Shown here one piece after another: positions 13,957 to 20,468 of a DNA stretch of 20,468 nucleotides. Both the position numbers and the translations under genes were made by a program. Where the stretch lies: the NCBI GenBank assembly GCA_024405255.1, contig JAKSOY010000057.1, positions 1 through 20,468 of the forward strand, in the 5' to 3' direction. Positions within the stretch are counted from its first letter, which is position 1. Each line of letters opens with the position of its first letter. Source of the DNA: Kiritimatiellia bacterium. GTDB taxonomy: Bacteria; Verrucomicrobiota; Kiritimatiellia; RFP12; UBA1067. A model generated the notes under the pieces. The model ran no database searches and was not told the origin of the DNA. It was given only the letters and a program-made list of their open reading frames with translations.

Positions 13957-14457
13957 CTATCGCACGAAAATGTAGAATTCCGGGTGGTTGATGTAGATGC
14001 CGTCCGGTTTCTCGGTCAGGATGAAACCTTTGGCTTTCGCTGTCATATCCAACTCAGCCCGAACACCCGAACGCGCTTGTACGCCCGTGTCGATCCAACA
14101 TTTGTAGTTGGACCGCACGAATGCACAACTTTTCGTGAACGGCAGATCCGTGTCCAACAGAAAGAACCGCGCGTAACGGTACTCTCCTTTCGGAACCGTC
14201 CAGGTGGCCGAACTCTGGTCGACGGCGACATCGCCAATGATCTCGATGGCATCCCAGTCCGCACGCACATCGCCAGCATCATACGCGCCGCGAGCCACGG
14301 CGAGCTTGTAGGCCTTGCCGTCGCCCGCGCCGAAGTTCAGTGTAACCACGTCGTCCGAAACGGACACCACCGACACTGAACGCGCCTGGGCACCCATACT
14401 GACACCAAGAACCAGCAGTCCCGCGATGAAACCGCCTTTAAAGAAGCGTACTTTCAT
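13957..14457 (-). CDS. Minimal secreted paralogue: signal peptide, N-terminal module and C-terminal tail only (paralogue B)
   Basis: A 166-aa protein. ATG 14457 is chosen over upstream starts because GTGAGG lies 7 bases before it and a classical signal peptide follows at once, ending MGAQA/RSVSV. Residues about 27-115 are the same module as in the large neighbours (VTLNFGAGDGKAYKLAVARG, YRYARFFLLDTDLPF). The start of a LamG module follows (CWIDTGVQARSGVRAELDM) and then, without a break, the family tail GFILTEKPDGIYINHPEFYIFVR (split here as GFILTEKPDG, IYINHPEF, YIFVR). The LamG core, repeat region and linkers are missing, so the gene looks like an internal deletion or a recombinant of a larger paralogue. 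The frame is intact and has its own ribosome site, so it may be expressed. Confidence 0.75.
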   Translation of the reverse strand: MKVRFFKGGFIAGLLVLGVSMGAQARSVSVVSVSDDVVTLNFGAGDGKAYKLAVARGAYDAGDVRADWDAIEIIGDVAVDQSSATWTVPKGEYRYARFFLLDTDLPFTKSCAFVRSNYKCWIDTGVQARSGVRAELDMTAKAKGFILTEKPDGIYINHPEFYIFVR

Positions 14458-14535
14458 TGAAATCCTCACTTCTTTTAAAATTATTTTCATCCGCCTCAAC
14501 GTCAACTATTACCTCACAAACAAGTTTGTCGGTCA

Positions 14536-17406
14536 TTATCTCAACAGGATCACGCTGCCGGGCGGAGGCGGAACCATCTCGAATCCACCGAGGGACGCCA
14601 CTTCAAACGGCGTCAGCGCATCGTTGTACACCGTCAGACGCGAGACAGTGCGGCCAAATCCCGAAAGGAATGTCATCGTCGCCGACGGCATCGCAGAGGC
14701 ATTTGCCGCCGTGGGATCCTGCTGGCAGAGAAGCTTTCCGTTCATATAGTAGCGCACATGGCCCTGTCCATCCCAGGTAATTGCCACCCGCTGTTCCAGA
14801 CCACGGCGGAGCGGTTCGTAGGTACAACCGCCCCAGTCGGCGGTACCGGCATCACCCGTACCCGCTGCGAAGATCGAAGGCGTCGTCGTGGTCGCAAGGC
14901 AGCCGTTCAGGTTGCCGGCCGTACCATAGACGCCCGTCGCCACGCCGTCCGCATTCGCCATGATCACACAGCTCTTCGATTGTACGTATGACGGCTTGAC
15001 ATCCACGACAACCGTCATCCCTGCGGGCGCGGTCGACTGGGTCAACGCATAGCCACCGTCGGCCTGCACGGTCAAAGCAGGGGCATCGTCGACACGCGAA
15101 ACGAGCAATCCGTCCTCCCGCTCCCACACGCCCACCGGCGAAATAAGGGGCGTTACTGCATCCGTCGGCCCCGTATGCGCCGTCGGATGCGAATGGAGTT
15201 CGGCCACTTCCGCATCCGTCAGCACGCGGCTGTAGATGGCGGCGTAACCGATGTCAATCGGATTGTCCTCAACCGTGCGGCCAGTAAGGTTATTATCCAA
15301 AGCGAACCAGAATGCGTCATTCGTGACCTTCATCCGATCAAACGCCCGTGAATCAAGTTTTCGCCCGTTAACGTAAAGCGTCTTGTTTCCGCCATGCGTG
15401 TAGGTGAGCACACAGCGTACCCAGGTACTGGGGCCGACCCCAGTATCGATCCAAGTCCCGCTGCTGACCCAGGCCCTCGTCTTTCCGGACTCCACCCGAA
15501 GGAAGAAAGCGCTGTCAGTGGTGTGATAGGTACTTGGATTGAAAACGGAAGCAAGGGAACTCGTATTGACGCGTGCATCCACCACCACCGAGTAGCTGGC
15601 ATTGAGCGGCAATCCGTGGTAGCAACGGTAGCCATAATAGGCAGGCAGCCGCACACCGGTGTCGCCCGAAAGAACACCGTCGGTCACAACCGTTTCCGGA
15701 ATGGTGCCGTCAAAGAGCCCGCAGCTGCGCTCAAGATCGCGTCCCTTCGCCGCCCGAAGGGGATTCGCCGCGGGGAACGTCCATTCGCCCGTCAGGCCGT
15801 CTTTCGTGAACTGTTCAAGCCGCGCTTCGCCCGCGCCGCCTGCTTTCCAGATTTCCACAGACGAGAAAACGAGTACCGCATTGCTATCGGCCGTATCAGC
15901 TCCGATGATCACGCTGCCGTGTCCATTGAAATAGGTCGTTGCGTCAACATTTCTCGAAGCGACACATGTACCGTCCAAAAGGGCATCCCAGCGAGCAGGG
16001 CCGCCCGAGACCGTCAGCGTGTGCCACACATCGGGCGTGACGGACAAGGTGTAGTCGTCCGCGCCGAAACCGATCTTCTCAGACTGGTCGATGAACAACT
16101 CGTCTCCGTCAGCATCAGCGCCATCGAGCTTGAAGATCGACCGTTGCGTACCACTTCCAGCGGCGGGCGCCATAAAGCGGATTTTCATCGTCCAGGAGCC
16201 ATCCGCAAGCGTCCCTACGGGGAGCGGAAGTCGGACCTGGCTCAAGTTCGGGATCTGAACGCCCCAGTCTCCCGTACCAAGTCCCGTATTTACCACCGAA
16301 ATGCTGCCGTTTGCCACGCCATCCGAACCCACCGTCGCCTGGAGGATTCCCGCGTCATCGGCCGTCGCAGCATCATAGTTGTTGAAATCCCATTTCCCCA
16401 CGAGCGCACCCGGCTCGCGAATCATCACGAGGTCCGTCTCTGCAACGGCCGGAAAGAGCCACGGTTCAAACGGGAGTTCCGTCCCCTTCGTGAAATCGGC
16501 GCCCGAGCCGCGATTCTTGTAGAACGTGTGCGATACCACGTCATAGAGGCCCGCCTTGCCGTTCGCGTCTTCCGCCGGATAGTAGTCACGACGCAACACG
16601 CCATCTTGCCAGATTTTACAACCATAGAGACGAATACGGCAGAGCTGTTTCGCGCCGCCATAGTTCGCGCCGAACAGGTACATGCTGATCCCAAGATCGA
16701 CAGGACTTGAAAAATCGCGTGCGGTATCATAATGGGAACTATCGCGAATATCAAGCGTTCGCTTGGGAGACCCAATGTACGAATCGACATACTGGTGGCG
16801 CTCTCGGTGATACAGCCAAGAGCTACCTCCCGGCGCGATCCAACCACCCACCTCCTGACAGAGAGCGGGATCATACGTACCACCCTGCCACCAGATATAG
16901 TTTCGATGGACCGGGAAGAATCTCGTATTGCCGTTACGGGCGCCGATAACCGTCGTGTCTTCGTACTTGGTGGTTTTTCCGTGTTCTTCCGGCGTCGCCA
17001 GATCCAAAAGCACGCGTACAGGCGAACGGGCCTGCACTTCCGTATCGATCCACTGGGTCTGCGTGGATTCAACGAACGTGAGCCGCTTCGCAATCGGCAG
17101 CGCGGTATCGACGAGGAAGAACCGCCCGAAGCGGTGTTCGCCCTCGGGAATCGCAAATGTCATAGAGGTCGCCGTCGCCTCGACGTCGCTAAAGACATCA
17201 AAGGTATCCCACGCCTTAAAGTCGGAACCCGCATCGGCCGCGCCCCGCCCCAGCGCGAGACGATATACCTTACCGTCCGGCTGTCCGAAGGACAATTCGG
17301 CGATACCGTTTGTACAAGCCGTCACATTTACCGTGCGCGCAAAACCGGTGACCCCCATCGTCACCGCCAACACAAAAAGACTCTTCCCAACTGTCGAACC
17401 CTGCAT
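14536..17406 (-). CDS. Large secreted multi-LamG protein (paralogue C)
   Basis: A 956-aa protein starting at ATG 17406 with AAAGGAGC just upstream (17412-17419). The signal peptide ends VTGFA/RTVNV. The shared N-terminal module (about 24-112) includes AELSFGQPDGKVYRLALGRG and HRFGRFFLVDTALP. Four LamG/concanavalin-like modules follow: about 115-310 (WIDTEVQARS, VIGARNGN, IRLYGCKIWQDG, GLYDVVSHTF), about 338-535 (VGKWDFNNYDAAT, WTMKIRFMAP, SSVEIWKAGG), about 540-745 (LTGEWTFPAANP, TLYVNGRKLDSRAF, AAIYSRVLTDAEVAEL) and about 780-940 (YYMNGKLLCQQD, LTVYNDALTPFEVASLGG). The last residues FEMVPPPPGSVILLR are a variant of the hydrophobic-Arg tail. No autotransporter-type repeat is seen. It is probably a surface or matrix adhesin; the ligand is unknown. 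Confidence 0.85.
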   Translation of the reverse strand: MQGSTVGKSLFVLAVTMGVTGFARTVNVTACTNGIAELSFGQPDGKVYRLALGRGAADAGSDFKAWDTFDVFSDVEATATSMTFAIPEGEHRFGRFFLVDTALPIAKRLTFVESTQTQWIDTEVQARSPVRVLLDLATPEEHGKTTKYEDTTVIGARNGNTRFFPVHRNYIWWQGGTYDPALCQEVGGWIAPGGSSWLYHRERHQYVDSYIGSPKRTLDIRDSSHYDTARDFSSPVDLGISMYLFGANYGGAKQLCRIRLYGCKIWQDGVLRRDYYPAEDANGKAGLYDVVSHTFYKNRGSGADFTKGTELPFEPWLFPAVAETDLVMIREPGALVGKWDFNNYDAATADDAGILQATVGSDGVANGSISVVNTGLGTGDWGVQIPNLSQVRLPLPVGTLADGSWTMKIRFMAPAAGSGTQRSIFKLDGADADGDELFIDQSEKIGFGADDYTLSVTPDVWHTLTVSGGPARWDALLDGTCVASRNVDATTYFNGHGSVIIGADTADSNAVLVFSSVEIWKAGGAGEARLEQFTKDGLTGEWTFPAANPLRAAKGRDLERSCGLFDGTIPETVVTDGVLSGDTGVRLPAYYGYRCYHGLPLNASYSVVVDARVNTSSLASVFNPSTYHTTDSAFFLRVESGKTRAWVSSGTWIDTGVGPSTWVRCVLTYTHGGNKTLYVNGRKLDSRAFDRMKVTNDAFWFALDNNLTGRTVEDNPIDIGYAAIYSRVLTDAEVAELHSHPTAHTGPTDAVTPLISPVGVWEREDGLLVSRVDDAPALTVQADGGYALTQSTAPAGMTVVVDVKPSYVQSKSCVIMANADGVATGVYGTAGNLNGCLATTTTPSIFAAGTGDAGTADWGGCTYEPLRRGLEQRVAITWDGQGHVRYYMNGKLLCQQDPTAANASAMPSATMTFLSGFGRTVSRLTVYNDALTPFEVASLGGFEMVPPPPGSVILLR

Positions 17407-17455
17407 TGTTTGCTCCTTTATTGACAAGTGACCGTTCCAACCTCCCCGTATTCAC

Positions 17456-19801
17456 CTATCGGAAGAAAATGTAAAATTTCGGTTTCCTGATGTAGATGCC
17501 GTCCGACTTTTCAATCAAGACGAACCCCTTGAACAACATCTTCTGCGACAAGGTGAACGTCGTGTTCGCGGGACGCGTCTCCCAGGAGAAGTAGCACCCG
17601 TCATTCCACTCGATGTCCGCTTCCTTGTCGAAGACGACCGTGACTTCATTCTGGCCCAACGGCATCGAATCATTGGTGCTGTTGACGCCCTGGTCGAAGA
17701 CACCGTCCGCGACCCGTGTACCGCCCGTGTAGGTCTGGTTCAGGACCATCGTCCGATAGGCACCCTTACCCGACTTCACCAGCTTCGCCCCTCCCGCGAT
17801 CACCACACCGGTGTTCACGTTGGTCGCGCCTTCCGCGACATCGATCCACAACTCGCCTGCCGGACCCACCGGTGCGGCCACCGCCGCACCCGCATTGAAC
17901 GAACCCGTCCCCTGCTTGGCGTAGAACGTCCCCTCCACCTTGTCGTAGAGGCCGAGAGCACCATCGGAGGTCTGTCTCACCGGCACGAAATCACGCACCA
18001 GCTGCGTCCCGCCGCCCGTCCAGAACCGCGCCGCATACAGCCGCGCAGGGGCATAATAATCTGCTTTGTCATCGTAGTTCATGCAGAAGATGTAAATGCT
18101 CTTACCCGTATTATATTCACCCTCAATGGTACCATTGCAGGTCCGTATGCCGTTCATGTACGTGTTCTGGCTGCCGTCACGCATGCGGTTGTAGCCGACA
18201 TACCGTTTTCCCTGTGTGAAATCGTCATTCGGAAAACCCGGGGAGGAGACGCCACCACCCTTGAAATCCCTATAGCCGAAGCAAACGCGGTTACGCAGAC
18301 CCCAGAACGGCAGGAAACGCGTACCACCCGAGCGGGATCCCACCACGCAACTGTCGTAATACATGTTAAATCCCATCACGTCGATTTCCACCGTGACACC
18401 CGTGGCACCAACCACGCCGGTGTCGATATGGGTCTTCAGATCTGTCTCCTCGATGTAGTCAAGCGCCTCGTAGCCGGCCGCGACGAGCGGACGGTCCGTG
18501 ATCGCACCCGTGCCCGTCAGTCCCGCCAGCTTCAGCTTCCAGCCATTCAGATCAAGATTGCCCTCGAACGGCACCGATCCGAACACGCGCCAGTCGCAGT
18601 TGGTGGCGAGGTGCACGTCCTCGCAGACGATCTTCGCCGCGCCGAGCGTACCAGACGTACTCGCCCAACTCGCATTCACCGTTCCGCTGAAATGCACAAC
18701 AGTGGTGCTGACCGGCGCCAACGCCACTTCTTCACCGGCACGGTTGATGGAACGCCAGTTACCGTCCTTGCTGAGATCCCCGTCCACACCGCCTTCCCAG
18801 TAGGAGGTGACCGGGATTTTAGACTCTTCGTCGGTCAACACTTCGAGCACCGGCGACATCGCGCGGACAATGCCGCGACGATTCTCCTCGTCCGTCGCGT
18901 CACCTAGGACGAACGGGGTCGAACTTCCATTGGTAAAGATCGCATCCGTGACTTCATCATAGAGTGCGCCATCGCCATTCGCGAGGACGACCGGACGATA
19001 ACTGCGCTTCAAAACATCGTCCTGCCAGATCTTCATGTCGAAGAGCTGCGCCTTGATGCACACTTTCGGCACTCCGTTATAGTTGCAGCCGAAAACATAC
19101 AGATTCAACTTGGTGTCGTAAGTGTCCGAAAACGTCGTATGGTACAACTGCTGATCGTTGACCACCAGCGACTGCACGCCCTTCTTCAGTTCGCAGACGA
19201 CATGGAAGGCGTCGCCGGCTTTATAACCTACATTATTCTTGGCACACACCCAGGCATTGTAACCCACATACCAGTCTGAGTTCCAGTACATATGACTCAG
19301 GTAGTATCGGGTGTTATCCGCGCGCGCACCCAGGATGGTGCTGTCGTTGCCCGCGAGCCAAACATAGTTAGCGTCCATTTTGGTGCCACTCTTGCCGACG
19401 ATCCCGGTGTCGATAAACTGCGTACCCGGACTCGTACCATACGCGGTCGACGTCGAGGCGATGTACGCCAACTCCCGTTCGTAGGGCAGATTCTCGGTCT
19501 GCAACAGGAAGAAGCGATAAAACATGCCCGAGGTAAAGTCACTCGGCAAAAGATAGGTAAACGTCGTCTGATCAGCTGCAATCGTGGCCACGTTCCGTCT
19601 GAAGGAAGCCCACTTGTACTTGTTCTCGCCGCCACTGACATCGCCGTAGGCCACGCAAAGCGTGTAGTTCGTGCCGTCGGGCTGGCCAAAAGCCAGGGAC
19701 ACCATGTCCCGGTTATTGGAGGTCACGGTCATCGTCCGCGCCCATCCCGTCGCCGCAGTCGCACAAACAGCCGCCATCGCCAACATCTGTACCGCTCTCA
19801 T
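17456..19801 (-). CDS. Secreted LamG-like protein with autotransporter-type repeat (paralogue D)
   Basis: A 781-aa protein starting at ATG 19801 (GAGGTG just upstream), first gene of the run D-C-B-A. It shares layout with the 788-aa paralogue A: near-identical signal (MLAMAAVCATAATGWA), N-terminal module with YRFFLLQTENLPYERELAYI, LamG-like module 1 (about 110-290), linker SYWEGGVDGDLSKDGNW (about 333), a strongly conserved strand-rich block including GNCDWRVFG-type residues (TNCDWRVFGSVPFEGN), LamG-like module 2 (about 443-640), autotransporter-associated repeat near 675-700 and tail DGIYIRKPKFYIFFR. Module 1 cores differ much more between A and D than the flanking segments do. Extracellular location is inferred from the signal peptide; the anchor is unknown. 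Confidence 0.85.
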   Translation of the reverse strand: MRAVQMLAMAAVCATAATGWARTMTVTSNNRDMVSLAFGQPDGTNYTLCVAYGDVSGGENKYKWASFRRNVATIAADQTTFTYLLPSDFTSGMFYRFFLLQTENLPYERELAYIASTSTAYGTSPGTQFIDTGIVGKSGTKMDANYVWLAGNDSTILGARADNTRYYLSHMYWNSDWYVGYNAWVCAKNNVGYKAGDAFHVVCELKKGVQSLVVNDQQLYHTTFSDTYDTKLNLYVFGCNYNGVPKVCIKAQLFDMKIWQDDVLKRSYRPVVLANGDGALYDEVTDAIFTNGSSTPFVLGDATDEENRRGIVRAMSPVLEVLTDEESKIPVTSYWEGGVDGDLSKDGNWRSINRAGEEVALAPVSTTVVHFSGTVNASWASTSGTLGAAKIVCEDVHLATNCDWRVFGSVPFEGNLDLNGWKLKLAGLTGTGAITDRPLVAAGYEALDYIEETDLKTHIDTGVVGATGVTVEIDVMGFNMYYDSCVVGSRSGGTRFLPFWGLRNRVCFGYRDFKGGGVSSPGFPNDDFTQGKRYVGYNRMRDGSQNTYMNGIRTCNGTIEGEYNTGKSIYIFCMNYDDKADYYAPARLYAARFWTGGGTQLVRDFVPVRQTSDGALGLYDKVEGTFYAKQGTGSFNAGAAVAAPVGPAGELWIDVAEGATNVNTGVVIAGGAKLVKSGKGAYRTMVLNQTYTGGTRVADGVFDQGVNSTNDSMPLGQNEVTVVFDKEADIEWNDGCYFSWETRPANTTFTLSQKMLFKGFVLIEKSDGIYIRKPKFYIFFR

Positions 19802-20045
19802 GGACACCTCTTTCCTTTTTGCAATCACCCCACCAGCCAATCCCCATCACAACACCCGTTGCCGATGTCTGTCTGGCAAAGTATTCCTGCGATGCCCCCT
19901 CAAGGACAACTTCTGCAAGACACAAATAGTATATTATATTTTCGTTACCGAGGGAAGTTCCTTTTCTAAAATTCGTTTTCCCCCAACCGCCCCCGCGCAC
20001 GCCATTCTTTTCACGGGACATGAACGAATGACACGATCCCCAACC
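19802..20045. other. Intergenic leader region of the secreted-protein run
   Basis: No gene is visible between the paralogue D start and the heptamer array. The stretch is AT-richer in the middle and holds the probable promoter near 19928-19938. A pyrimidine-rich segment close to the D start gives the purine-rich ribosome site on the minus strand. Confidence 0.5.
19928..19938 (-). promoter_or_regulatory. Probable -10 region for the secreted-protein run
   Basis: On the minus strand, overlapping TATAAT (19933-19938) and TATACT (19928-19933) boxes lie about 125 bp upstream of ATG 19801. No convincing -35 box is seen at 16-18 bases. This would drive D and perhaps the following C, B and A, whose gaps are only 49, 78 and 85 bp. 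Confidence 0.45.
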
Positions 20046-20094
20046 ACTAAAACCTAATCCCTAAAACCTAAAACCTAATCCCTAAAACCTAACC
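20046..20094 (+). repeat. Array of 7 CCTAAnn heptamers overlapping the stop of AAA copy 2
   Basis: Seven units in exact 7-bp register (first unit ACTAAAA, then CCTAAAA, CCTAATC and CCTAACC variants). The last five units have the same order as the last five of the 84-bp array at 11417-11500. The TAG stop of the AAA/PD-(D/E)XK gene (20089-20091) falls inside the final unit. Confidence 0.9.
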
Positions 20095-20468
20095 CAACCG
20101 CTCCATTGCCGGCTTGTCGAGGCTGCGCGTTTCGGGATTGTAGTTGCAGCCCACCAGCCACACCGGACGCGAATCGTCTTGGTAGGCATCGGCATAGCCG
20201 CGCGATTTGATCTGCGCCAGCGCCTCTGCGGACGACTTCGCGTACTTGAACTCGAAGAGATAGACGCCGTTCGGCAGTTCCAGAACCGCATCCGCCCGCC
20301 CAAGGTGGCTTTCATGCTCGCCCTTGATCTTCGCCCCGAGGAAGTGGCAATAGAGCTGGAAGAACCGCTTCGCCTCCGCCTCGCTCGCGAGCTTCCACTC
20401 GTGCGGAATGCGCGCGAAACAGGCAACGAGCGACTTCTCCAGGACGAAATCCATGCCGTTCGCCAGCA
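20089..20468 (-). CDS. AAA-ATPase-like / PD-(D/E)XK nuclease protein, copy 2 (C-terminal part)
   Basis: The last 126 codons of a second AAA/PD-(D/E)XK gene; the N-terminal ATPase part lies beyond the right edge. The nuclease motifs GRADAVLEL and YLFEFKYAK are intact. Over the shared region the protein differs from copy 1 at only about five positions before the very end, and DNA identity is visibly above 90 percent. The two diverge at the C-terminus: here MERLG and stop, in copy 1 IESLSGR and stop. The stop codon is provided by the heptamer array. Confidence 0.88.
   Translation of the reverse strand, partial: LANGMDFVLEKSLVACFARIPHEWKLASEAEAKRFFQLYCHFLGAKIKGEHESHLGRADAVLELPNGVYLFEFKYAKSSAEALAQIKSRGYADAYQDDSRPVWLVGCNYNPETRSLDKPAMERLG

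Noticed and set aside
14516..14529. ACAAAC-AA-GTTTGT hairpin after the 956-aa gene as a terminator
   Set aside because: The stem is only 6 bp, AT-rich and not followed by a T-run on the transcribed strand, so it is not a convincing terminator.

Overview
The window is a GC-rich bacterial chromosome segment with tightly packed genes. LamG-rich secreted proteins carrying autotransporter-type repeats, a small exosortase with a dedicated multi-membrane partner, AAA-ATPase/PD-(D/E)XK genes and extended -10 promoters together suggest an uncultured member of the PVC group, probably Verrucomicrobiota or Kiritimatiellota. That assignment is an inference from gene content; there is no rRNA or other marker here. 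No tRNA, rRNA or CRISPR array was seen.

Left edge (1-741): the 3' end of an unidentified gene, then AT-richer decayed DNA with a DUF1016-like nuclease remnant and a perfect 26-bp palindrome. Minus-strand cluster 742-3674: thrH (phosphoserine/homoserine phosphotransferase type), sdaA (L-serine dehydratase) and a DUF1848 Cys-rich protein, in that transcription order. A divergent promoter pair at 3789-3821 separates it from the plus-strand run 3828-6405: a CPBP/CAAX-type membrane protease of the kind tied to exosortase systems, an RluD-type pseudouridine synthase and an ApbE lipoprotein.

Minus-strand accessory block 6402-20468: a 160-aa exosortase (Cys66/Arg111/His131) overlaps by 17 bp a 920-aa protein with about 11 N-terminal membrane helices, a VIT domain and a PEP-CTERM-like C-terminal sorting signal. 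This looks like a dedicated sortase-substrate pair of the XrtK or XrtN type. Upstream lies an AAA-ATPase/PD-(D/E)XK gene, then four co-directional secreted paralogues (781, 956, 166 and 788 aa in transcription order). They share a signal peptide, an N-terminal module of about 85 residues and an unusual C-terminal tail of a few hydrophobic residues ending in Arg. A second, nearly identical AAA/PD-(D/E)XK gene enters from the right edge, so the secreted cassette lies between direct repeats about 10.35 kb apart.

Arrays of a degenerate heptamer, CCTAAnn, repeated in exact 7-bp register, lie in the gaps of this block. Two of them share an identical 36-bp string. A fragment of about 95 bp from a LamG paralogue is fused in frame to the front of the exosortase, which records past recombination. 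The shared C-terminal tail and the heptamer arrays with the AAA genes are the least explained signals in the window.
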